From the NCBI GenBank assembly GCA_009780765.1, contig WQZK01000028.1, forward strand, positions 1-14,029: a stretch of DNA of 14,029 nucleotides, read 5' to 3'. The translations under genes and the position numbers were made by a program. A model generated the notes under the pieces. It ran no database searches. It was not told the DNA's origin and saw only the letters and a list, made by a program, of their open reading frames with translations. The DNA comes from Defluviitaleaceae bacterium. GTDB lineage: Bacteria > Bacillota > Clostridia > Lachnospirales > UBA5962. This document shows, one piece after another, positions 7,203-13,316 of this stretch; position 1 is the first letter of the stretch, and every line of letters starts with the position of its first letter.

Positions 7203-8036
7203 TTATATTTTTCTTAACAAGCCGCGAACATAGTTAAAAATTTCAAGCCCTATTTCAATATTTGGTGCTGTCCATTCAGCTTTTGTAGTATTAACAGTGC
7301 CTCGCCAACTTATTTCTTGAGTTTGGTCAAATTCATACCCAACACATAATTCCATAGAAAATAGATACGGTGGCTTAATTTTTACAATTTCAGCCTGTTC
7401 AGCTTGTTCTAATGCCTTTATTGTGCCTTGATAAATAAGCGGGTATGCTTCTTCTTTTGATGGTTCGTAACCTGTGGCTTTATCTTTCACTGTAACCGTT
7501 ACAATTTTAGAAGAAAGCTCCAAAGCCTCTTTCATAGAAGCTGCACAACCAATATTAGCCAAGTATGGTGTATTACAAAAACTTAATACAGCCTGACCAA
7601 TTTCTGCAACGTGCAGTCCGTTTATATACATATTTTTAATAGGTGGAGATTGTATAGTGTGTGGAAAATAGGCATTTTCTTCACCATTTCTTGCGTGTTG
7701 CCCAACTGTTATAATCCCAAAAGGCCTTTGTTTTGCTTGCCCTCTAATTCTTCTCCAATCAAAGCATCTATCTTTAACATCAAAAACTTTAACAATTGGT
7801 GGAAGCTTCTCAAGCATCACATTAAACTCACAATTTCCAGCAAAATGACCATCATATAATAGTATTTCATCAATGCCAAAATCAACTGCGGCATTACAGA
7901 CCGCTAAAACATCTGATGTAATGCAATCACGCCCAAATTTACGCCAATCATCAGTGCCATTAAAAAGCCAAGAGCGTTGCTCGTCAAAAATACCCGATGC
8001 ACCTTCCATATCTGCATAAATGATTAGTTGTTTCAT
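7203..8036 (-). CDS. dppA: DppA-family (M55) D-aminopeptidase
   Basis: This is a zinc-dependent aminopeptidase of family M55. The Bacillus subtilis member removes N-terminal D-alanine from short peptides and forms a self-compartmentalising decamer. The 277-residue product keeps the metal and catalytic pattern: YADMEGASG (D9, E11), LLYDGHFAG (H64), GQHARNG (H114), FPHTIQS (H126) and GLHVAEIGQ (E145). These align with D8, E10, H60, H104, H115 and E133 of B. subtilis DppA. No signal peptide is seen, so it should be cytoplasmic. ATG 8036 follows AGGAGG (8044-8049), which overlaps the stop of the upstream gene. Within a fermentation operon, a role in releasing amino acids from peptides or recycled wall fragments is plausible; this is inference. 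The substrate could differ from D-Ala peptides. Confidence 0.9.
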   Translation of the reverse strand: MKQLIIYADMEGASGIFDEQRSWLFNGTDDWRKFGRDCITSDVLAVCNAAVDFGIDEILLYDGHFAGNCEFNVMLEKLPPIVKVFDVKDRCFDWRRIRGQAKQRPFGIITVGQHARNGEENAYFPHTIQSPPIKNMYINGLHVAEIGQAVLSFCNTPYLANIGCAASMKEALELSSKIVTVTVKDKATGYEPSKEEAYPLIYQGTIKALEQAEQAEIVKIKPPYLFSMELCVGYEFDQTQEISWRGTVNTTKAEWTAPNIEIGLEIFNYVRGLLRKI

Positions 8037-8047
8037 ATGAAAGCCTC

Positions 8048-8902
8048 CTATTTGTTAATTCCAAACCACATACAATCATGCGAATAAACCATGCCACTAA
8101 TTTTTTTAATAAGCGAAAGCGAAGGATTATTGCTTTCAACAATCTGCACATATGGAATTATGTTTTTTGCAATTAGTTTGTTAATCAGCCTCTCTGAAAC
8201 AGTTTTTGCAAGCCCAAGCCCTCTAAATTCTTCCTTAACAAAAAGTGGACCCATAGAGCCATCTTCTGCATGAACTAAGCACCATGCGGCAAGTTCGCCA
8301 TCTATTTTAATACAAGAACTATCATAAATTTCAATACTTTCACGTATACGATTAACGCTATCCTCATCTCTATAAGTGTAGTATTCATCAACTTCTACTG
8401 CATCGTCTACATTCAAGCTTTCGTCTTTGTAGTCTAAGTTTTCGATATACTCAAATTCACCAGACAAAGCATAAACTTGGCAAGGGCTTTGCCATTCAAT
8501 TTTCTTATCCTTAGTAAAAATACTAGCAATAGATTTTTCAACAGCCGAAAAACATTTATGTCCTTCAGAAAGACTACCCCAAAACTCTTCTAAAAAACTT
8601 ATTCTGTCTGTTACAAGAAAGAAAAAGTCCTGCTCCTCATTTCCAACGATTACACCATTGTTAATATCATTATCATACAAATAAACATCAGCATTTTTGT
8701 CATAATTTAGATAGCTGAAGGCATTAAGATTTATATTATCTCTCTGCAAATACTTTACTATATCATTATTTTGCTTAATTATATGACAATTCCAACCAAA
8801 CACTGGCGTTTTCAGAGGGAAGCCGCTGCCATCGCAAGCGACGTTATGACCGATAGAAAACCCAGATGTTTGTTGAGAATTGTCATTAGTATACTTTAGC
8901 AC
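8048..8902 (-). CDS. GNAT-fold acyltransferase with unrecognised N-terminal half
   Basis: The C-terminal part (about 170-284) is a GNAT domain: ELAAWCLVHAEDGSMGPLFV is the central strand pair and FRGLGLAK (226-233) the acyl-CoA pyrophosphate-binding loop, followed by VQIVESNNPSLSLIKKIS. The style is closer to FR47/glycine N-acyltransferase-like proteins than to RimI. The first 165 residues have no motif I can name; they may be a degenerate second GNAT lobe, as in two-domain GNATs. The start is GTG 8902 with GAGG (8911-8914) eight bases upstream. The next in-frame ATG is deep inside the GNAT domain. The gene overlaps the butyrate kinase end by 17 bp and its stop overlaps the dppA ribosome binding site, so translation is probably coupled. 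The substrate is unknown. Confidence 0.8.
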   Translation of the reverse strand: MLKYTNDNSQQTSGFSIGHNVACDGSGFPLKTPVFGWNCHIIKQNNDIVKYLQRDNINLNAFSYLNYDKNADVYLYDNDINNGVIVGNEEQDFFFLVTDRISFLEEFWGSLSEGHKCFSAVEKSIASIFTKDKKIEWQSPCQVYALSGEFEYIENLDYKDESLNVDDAVEVDEYYTYRDEDSVNRIRESIEIYDSSCIKIDGELAAWCLVHAEDGSMGPLFVKEEFRGLGLAKTVSERLINKLIAKNIIPYVQIVESNNPSLSLIKKISGMVYSHDCMWFGINK

Positions 8903-10427
8903 TTTCTTCGCCTCTTATAACTCTAAGTGCACCTTCTGCCAAAGCTTCCATTTCGCCTTCACCTGGATAAACAACAACTTCTGCTAAGTGGCTTATATAT
9001 TTTTTAATTTCGTCTGTTAAAAGATCAGCATAAGCAAGACCACCTGTTAAAATTATAGCATCTGGCTTACCTTGAATTGGTGCCATCATCATGCAAATAT
9101 TTTTAGCAGTTTGATAAGCCATGGCTTCTAAAACGAATTTTGCCTCTTCGTCGCCTGCTTTAACCCTGTCACAAACTTCAATAAAGCTATTTGTTCCTAA
9201 ATGGTCTACAACACCGCTGTTTTTAGTAAGTTTGCTTCTAGTTTCTTTAATATCAAGCTTGCCTGAAATAATAGCATCAAGCAAAGTTACAACAGGAATA
9301 GCACCGCCACGCTCAGGCGACATTGGACCCTCGCCAAACATGCCATCAGTAACATCTAAAACTTGACCTAAAACATGAGCACCAACACTAACTCCACCGC
9401 CCATGTGAGCAACGATGAATTTGCAATCTTCATAAGGTTTACCTATCTGCTTTGCACATCTTCTTGCAACTGCCTTTTGGTTAAGAGCATGGAACAAACT
9501 CCTTCGTGGGGCATCTTTAAGACCCGTAAGTTTTGCAATTGGAAGCATTTCATCAACCACAACAGGGTCTACAATAAAACTCGGAATACCTAAGCTATCG
9601 CCAATTCTTTTTGCAATAATTCCACCAAGAGAAGATGCGTGGTTTGCTGCAAATGGCAAATGCAAGTCATTAACCATAGCCTCATTAATGCTATATGTAC
9701 CACTTGCCATAGGCTTGATAAGACCGCCACGACCAACAACAACATCTAAAGTATTAATATCAAAGCCTTTTTCTTTTAAACATTCTTTGATAACTCTTTC
9801 TCTGTACTCATCTTGCTCTAAAATGCCGCTATATTTATCAATATCTTCTTTTTCGTGCCTAACAACAATTACCTCTAAAGTTTCGTCCCCGTTAAAAAGA
9901 GCGATTTTTGTGCTCGTTGAGCCTGGGTTTATTGCTAAAACCTTAAAATCATTTCTCATGTTAATCTCCTCCGTTTTCTTGTCTTCAAAGCGCCACATGA
10001 TGTATGCGTCGCCACCAGTTTGATAATAATAACCTTCTTTAAATTCATGCGTACGAAAGCCTAAAGATTTATATAACTTCATAGCACCATAGTTTTCTGT
10101 ATCTACTTCAAGCTTAATTCTATCAAGACCAAGTTCTTTTGCTGTATCTAAAATTTTTAAAATAAGTGCTTTGCCTATACCTTTGCCATGATAAGCTTTG
10201 GAAACCGCAATTGTTGCTATTTTGCAGTAGTTTGGAGTTATCCAAGTGTTATTATAAATAATTGCATGACCAACAACCTTGCCGCTAGAACGAGCAACAA
10301 AGCAAAACGCATCAGAATCACCAACAGCTTCTTCAAGCCATTCAGGCTCATCTCCAAAGGCCTCTAAGTTTATTCTATAAACTTCAGCCATATCTTTAGA
10401 TGTCATTTTTTCTACTGCGTATTCCAC
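8886..10427 (-). CDS. buk: GNAT acetyltransferase fused in frame to butyrate kinase
   Basis: One open frame of 513 codons encodes two complete proteins. Residues 1-150 are a RimI-like GNAT domain: IATIAVSKAYHGKGIG with the acetyl-CoA loop at 79-85, then LEVDTENYGAMKLYKSLGF. Residues 157-513 (357 residues, normal full length) are butyrate kinase: AINPGSTSTK (165-174, the butyrate and not the acetate kinase form), GRGGL, VDPVVVDE, VAHMGGGVSVGAH, GEGPMSPERGG, and the closing ALRVIRGEESAKVY. The kinase converts butyryl- or branched acyl-phosphate plus ADP to acid plus ATP. The start is GTG 10427 (AAGGA 11 nt upstream). Met157 (ATG 9959) keeps its own strong ribosome binding site, so separate kinase is probably made as well. 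One extra A in the run at 9974-9977 would instead end the GNAT at a TAA one base before that ATG. Fusion versus two genes is therefore uncertain; both activities are clear. Confidence 0.9.
   Translation of the reverse strand: MEYAVEKMTSKDMAEVYRINLEAFGDEPEWLEEAVGDSDAFCFVARSSGKVVGHAIIYNNTWITPNYCKIATIAVSKAYHGKGIGKALILKILDTAKELGLDRIKLEVDTENYGAMKLYKSLGFRTHEFKEGYYYQTGGDAYIMWRFEDKKTEEINMRNDFKVLAINPGSTSTKIALFNGDETLEVIVVRHEKEDIDKYSGILEQDEYRERVIKECLKEKGFDINTLDVVVGRGGLIKPMASGTYSINEAMVNDLHLPFAANHASSLGGIIAKRIGDSLGIPSFIVDPVVVDEMLPIAKLTGLKDAPRRSLFHALNQKAVARRCAKQIGKPYEDCKFIVAHMGGGVSVGAHVLGQVLDVTDGMFGEGPMSPERGGAIPVVTLLDAIISGKLDIKETRSKLTKNSGVVDHLGTNSFIEVCDRVKAGDEEAKFVLEAMAYQTAKNICMMMAPIQGKPDAIILTGGLAYADLLTDEIKKYISHLAEVVVYPGEGEMEALAEGALRVIRGEESAKVY
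9957..9972 (-). promoter_or_regulatory. Internal ribosome binding site and start codon of butyrate kinase
   Basis: On the - strand GGAGGAG (9966-9972) lies a proper distance before ATG 9957-9959. This ATG begins exactly at the usual N-terminus of butyrate kinase. The site is better than that of the upstream GTG at 10427, so a free 357-residue kinase should be translated even if the fused frame is real. Confidence 0.75.
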
Positions 10428-10456
10428 AGTTTCTCACATCCTTATTTACGACAAAA

Positions 10457-10495
10457 CGACAAAGGTGCAAAAAGCACCCTTGCCGATTATTTTTT
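10457..10495. terminator. Hairpin between the oxidoreductase and butyrate kinase operons, T-run best on + strand
   Basis: Arms at 10457-10468 and 10474-10485 form 12 pairs (two of them G-T when read on the - strand) around a 5-nt A/T loop. On the + strand the hairpin is followed by ATTATTTTTT. On the - strand, the direction of the genes, only TTTTG follows. It may therefore terminate the oxidoreductase transcript only partly and let some polymerase reach the butyrate kinase genes. No good promoter was found between it and GTG 10427. Confidence 0.5.
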
Positions 10496-10504
10496 CATAG
10501 CAAA

Positions 10505-11032
10505 TTATGCAACTTCTGCACCTTTTGCAATAGCTTTTTCATTAATTTCGAGTAAATGTTTCTTGTCTTCACCAAATTTAATAGCAAGAGCTTTTAAAAC
10601 TGATTCAGGCTTAACAATACCCGTATGTTTGATAAGTGTGCCTAAAGAAACCATATTTGCAACCCTTAAATTGTCAAGATCGGCTGCAATTTGAGTTGCA
10701 TCAAGTGCAATCATTGTAATATCATCTCTTGTAGTTACAGTTGTAACAAGAGTTTTGTTGTATATAAATAACCCACCAGGCTTAACTTTATTTATAAAGC
10801 TATCAAAAGAAGGCTGGTTCATAGCAACAACAACATCAGGTGTTGGAATAGTTGGGCTTCCAACCATTTCTTTAGATATAATAACCGAGCAGTTTGCCGA
10901 GCCACCTCTCATTTCAGGGCCGTAAGATGGAAGCCAAGTAACATTAAGCCCTTCAAGCATTCCAGCATAAGCTAAAAGTTGGCCTGCGAGAAGCATACCT
11001 TGCCCGCCAAATCCAGATAAAACCATTTTCAT
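10505..11032 (-). CDS. 2-oxoacid:ferredoxin oxidoreductase, gamma subunit
   Basis: This is the gamma subunit of a multi-subunit 2-oxoacid:ferredoxin oxidoreductase (VOR/KOR type), cytoplasmic; the domain helps bind CoA. The 175-residue product starts with SGFGGQGMLLAGQLLA and contains SYGPEMRGGSANCSV and a PDVVVAMNQPS segment, all hallmarks of this domain. The ATG at 11032 shares one base with the stop of the beta gene (TAATG), with GGAGG nine bases upstream, so translation is coupled. It is the last gene of the four-subunit operon. The symbol depends on substrate (vorG, korC or porG), so none is given. Confidence 0.93.
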   Translation of the reverse strand: MKMVLSGFGGQGMLLAGQLLAYAGMLEGLNVTWLPSYGPEMRGGSANCSVIISKEMVGSPTIPTPDVVVAMNQPSFDSFINKVKPGGLFIYNKTLVTTVTTRDDITMIALDATQIAADLDNLRVANMVSLGTLIKHTGIVKPESVLKALAIKFGEDKKHLLEINEKAIAKGAEVA

Positions 11033-11781
11033 TATTTAGCACCTCCATCAATATCTTTGTAAACGCCTAATGGATAGTATGGAAGCATATTATCTTCTAA
11101 CCACTTCATAGCAGCTGGTGGAGTAACTTTCCAACCAGTTGGGCATGTTGATAAAATCTCAATCATAGTAAAACCTTTTTTCTGAGTTTGGTACTCAAAA
11201 GCTTTCTTGATAGCTTTTTTAGCCGCTCTAATGTGTTTAACATCGTGCATAGAAACTCTTTCAATATAAGCAGGGCCATCTAACTGAGAAAGCATTTCAG
11301 AAACTTTTAAAGGGTATCCAGCAACACTCAAATCTCTTCCTAAAGGCGAAGTTGAAGCTTTTTGACCTTCAAGAGTTGTAGGAGCCATTTGGCCGCCAGT
11401 CATACCATATATTGCATTATTAATAAATATTGTTGTAATATTTTCACCACGAGCTGCTGCATGAACGATTTCAGCCGTACCAATAGAAGCTAAATCTCCA
11501 TCGCCTTGGTAAGTCCAAACAACATTATCAGGTAAAACTCTTTTAATTCCAGTTGCAACAGCAGGTGCACGACCGTGTGCCGCTTCATGCATATCGCAAT
11601 TAAAATATTCGTAAGCAAGAACCGAACACCCAACCGGTGCAACCCCAACAGAGCTAGTTCCAACACCTAATTCTTCTAAAACTTCCGCAACAAGCCTGTG
11701 TGTAATGCCATGCGTACACCCAGGGCAATAGTGGAAAGGTTTATCCACAAGCATTTCTGATTTTCTAAATACGGGTTGCAT
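11032..11781 (-). CDS. 2-oxoacid:ferredoxin oxidoreductase, beta (thiamine-diphosphate) subunit
   Basis: This subunit binds thiamine diphosphate and, in the family, the catalytic [4Fe-4S] cluster region. The 249-residue product has FHYCPGCTHGITHRL near the N-terminus and the thiamine-diphosphate motif GDGDLASIGTAEIVHAA followed by TTIFINNAIYGMTGGQMAPTT. The C-terminal PTGWKVTPPAAMKWL is typical of the VOR/KOR branch. The start is ATG 11781, with AAGGAGG (11789-11795) seven bases upstream. It overlaps the alpha stop as TAATG; a GTG at 11787 is too close to the ribosome binding site. Together with the alpha subunit it forms the active site that decarboxylates the 2-oxoacid and hands the acyl group to CoA. 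Confidence 0.93.
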   Translation of the reverse strand: MQPVFRKSEMLVDKPFHYCPGCTHGITHRLVAEVLEELGVGTSSVGVAPVGCSVLAYEYFNCDMHEAAHGRAPAVATGIKRVLPDNVVWTYQGDGDLASIGTAEIVHAAARGENITTIFINNAIYGMTGGQMAPTTLEGQKASTSPLGRDLSVAGYPLKVSEMLSQLDGPAYIERVSMHDVKHIRAAKKAIKKAFEYQTQKKGFTMIEILSTCPTGWKVTPPAAMKWLEDNMLPYYPLGVYKDIDGGAK

Positions 11782-12839
11782 TAGCACACCTCCTTAATTC
11801 TTTTAATTTCGGCAGCGATAGCCTCACTAGAAGGTACCGAACCGCCAGGCTTTCCAAAGAAATGCACAGGCACATCATGAGGAACATTAAGCTTAACATC
11901 TTCAAGCATTTGACCTGCCGACATTTCAACAACAACAACAGCTTTTTTGCCTTTTGCTGCTTCAAATAATTGTTTTTCAGGGAAAGGCCATAATGTAAGT
12001 GGGCAGAAAACACCAACTTTAACGCCAGCTTCACGAGCTTCATCAACCGCAGAGTAAGAAATTCTGCCGCTTGTGCCATAAGCTACAACTAAAATTTCTG
12101 CATCTTCTGTTTTATATTCCTTATATCTAACTTCATTTTCTTTAATTGTTTTGTATTTTGCTTGTAATTTAGCGTTATGAGCATCTAAATCTTCTGTATT
12201 TAAGTTAAGAGAGTTAATTCTTGCAGGTTTGCGGCTCTTTCCATCCCAACCAGTAGAAGCCCAAGACCTATCTATATCAAGAGGTTTTTTCTCTTCAATA
12301 ACAACAGGTTCCATCATTTGACCTAAAAGTCCATCTCCAAGGATGATTACAGGCGTACGATATTTTTCAGCAATATCAAACGCGAGTTGAGTAAAATCAA
12401 CCGCTTCTTGCAAATTAGAAGGAGCTAAAACAGGCGTATTATAATCACCATGCCCGCCACCCTTCACAGTTTGGAAGTAGTCGCTTTGAGATGGTTGGAT
12501 ACCACCAAGCCCAGGGCCTGCACGCATTATGTTTACAATTACGCATGGAAGCTCTGCACCAGCTATGTAAGAAATCCCTTCCATTTTAAGGCTCATGCCA
12601 GGACCTGAAGAACTCGTAATAACTCTAGCTCCACAACCAGCAGCACCATAAACCATGTTGATAGCTGCAACTTCGCTTTCTGCTTGAACAAAAGCACCGC
12701 CAACTTGTGGCATCCTTAAAGACATATATTCTGGTATTTCATTTTGAGGCGTTATCGGATAACCAAAAAAATAACGACATCCGCATTTAATCGCTGCTTC
12801 TGCAATAGCCTCGTTTCCTTTCATAAGTTCTCTATTCAT
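11781..12839 (-). CDS. vorB: 2-oxoacid:ferredoxin oxidoreductase, alpha subunit (VorB type, 3-methyl-2-oxobutanoate)
   Basis: This is the alpha subunit of a 2-oxoacid:ferredoxin oxidoreductase. The 352-residue product has MKGNEAIAEAAI, FGYPITPQNEIPEY (25-38), AESEVAAINMVYGAAGCGARV, TSSSGPGMSLKMEGISYIAGAELP and GGHGDYNTPVLAPSNLQE in the first domain. A second domain follows from about residue 240 (ILVVAYGTSGRISYSAV). This pattern and length match the proteins annotated as ketoisovalerate (branched-chain) VorB, although 2-oxoglutarate-type KorA enzymes are close relatives and substrate cannot be proved by eye. ATG 12839 follows AAGGAGG (12850-12856). It is the second gene of the operon, directly after the ferredoxin-like subunit. 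Confidence 0.9.
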   Translation of the reverse strand: MNRELMKGNEAIAEAAIKCGCRYFFGYPITPQNEIPEYMSLRMPQVGGAFVQAESEVAAINMVYGAAGCGARVITSSSGPGMSLKMEGISYIAGAELPCVIVNIMRAGPGLGGIQPSQSDYFQTVKGGGHGDYNTPVLAPSNLQEAVDFTQLAFDIAEKYRTPVIILGDGLLGQMMEPVVIEEKKPLDIDRSWASTGWDGKSRKPARINSLNLNTEDLDAHNAKLQAKYKTIKENEVRYKEYKTEDAEILVVAYGTSGRISYSAVDEAREAGVKVGVFCPLTLWPFPEKQLFEAAKGKKAVVVVEMSAGQMLEDVKLNVPHDVPVHFFGKPGGSVPSSEAIAAEIKRIKEVC

Positions 12840-12853
12840 AATACCACCCCTCC

Positions 12854-13057
12854 TTATTTATTAACTTCTATAACAATATCTGGACAAATTGTTGCGCAAA
12901 AAGCACAAGAAATACATGCGTCTAAATCTTTACATGTAACTGGATTATATCCCTTTTTGTTAATTTGAGGGCTTAGTTCCAGAATTTTTTTAGGACATGC
13001 TACAACACAAAGCGAACATCCCTTGCATAATTCTTCCTTTATTACAAGTTTAGCCAT
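12854..13057 (-). CDS. 2-oxoacid:ferredoxin oxidoreductase, delta (2x[4Fe-4S] ferredoxin-like) subunit
   Basis: This 67-residue electron-transfer subunit carries electrons from the catalytic subunits to external ferredoxin. Two cluster motifs are visible: C11-x2-C14-x2-C17-x3-C21-P and C48-x2-C51-x2-C54-x3-C58-P, the classical bacterial 2x[4Fe-4S] pattern. One more cysteine, C42, lies outside both motifs. ATG 13057 follows GGAGGT (13064-13069). It is the first gene of the operon. Such subunits are called VorD, KorD or PorD by substrate. Confidence 0.93.
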   Translation of the reverse strand: MAKLVIKEELCKGCSLCVVACPKKILELSPQINKKGYNPVTCKDLDACISCAFCATICPDIVIEVNK

Positions 13058-13113
13058 TAGTACACCTCCATGGTCATTTACAATTACTTATTAAGTTAAT
13101 TAATCTCACTTAT

Positions 13114-13142
13114 ATAATAAGATAATTTTTTGACAAAGTCAA
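13114..13142 (-). promoter_or_regulatory. Near-consensus sigma-A promoter of the oxidoreductase operon
   Basis: On the - strand TTGACT (13137-13142, 5/6) and TATTAT (13114-13119, 5/6) are separated by exactly 17 bases. Transcription should start near 13107, giving a leader of about 50 nt before the ferredoxin-like gene. The -35 box is one arm of the palindrome TTGAC-AAA-GTCAA (13130-13142). Confidence 0.75.
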
Positions 13143-13158
13143 GTAAAAACGGCATAAT
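13130..13158 (+). promoter_or_regulatory. Divergent promoter facing the nitroreductase-like gene
   Basis: On the + strand TTGACA (13130-13135, 6/6) and CATAAT (13153-13158, 5/6) have a 17-base spacer. The -35 box is the other arm of the palindrome that supplies the -35 box of the oxidoreductase promoter, one base apart, so the two polymerases could not bind together. It would give a leader of about 150 nt. Confidence 0.6.
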
Positions 13159-13177
13159 AAAATTTGGATATTTTTTA

Positions 13178-13206
13178 TTGATTTATTAGAAATTTAATGC
13201 TATACT
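13178..13206 (+). promoter_or_regulatory. Second promoter with extended -10 for the nitroreductase-like gene
   Basis: TTGATT (13178-13183) and TATACT (13201-13206) are 17 bases apart, and TGC directly before the -10 box makes it an extended -10 promoter. The predicted start is near 13213, with about 100 nt of leader. Confidence 0.65.
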
Positions 13207-13210
13207 TATT

Positions 13211-13291
13211 TATATTAGTAAAGAAAAATCTAATATATTAATATATTTTAAAAATGTAAACCTTTGTATTAATTTATTATACAATACAAAG
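13211..13291 (+). other. Two inverted repeats in the leader of the nitroreductase-like gene
   Basis: The first is TATATTAG (13211-13218) with CTAATATA (13230-13237), 8 bp and an 11-nt loop, right at the predicted transcript start. The second is CTTTGTATT (13262-13270) with AATACAAAG (13283-13291), 9 bp and a 12-nt loop, ending 10 bases before the AGGAG ribosome binding site. They could be operators for a repressor or mRNA hairpins. They match no riboswitch I know. Confidence 0.45.
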
Positions 13292-13316
13292 TAAAATTAT
13301 TAGGAGTGTGAATTTA

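Noticed and set aside
8886..9959. Acetate kinase instead of butyrate kinase
   Set aside because: The NPGSTSTK phosphate motif, GRGGL, VDPVVVDE and the GEESAKVY end are the butyrate kinase forms; acetate kinase has NSGSSSLK-like motifs.
11765..12079. 104-codon open frame overlapping vorB in another frame on the same strand
   Set aside because: It is low-complexity and Leu/Lys-rich, has no ribosome binding site, and lies wholly within two well-supported genes.
12744..12968. 74-codon + strand open frame opposite vorB and the ferredoxin-like gene
   Set aside because: It is antisense to two clear genes, has no ribosome binding site and its composition is not protein-like.
13207..13316. Riboswitch in the leader of the nitroreductase-like gene
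   Set aside because: The two dyads are simple and AT-rich, with no known aptamer core or terminator/antiterminator pair.
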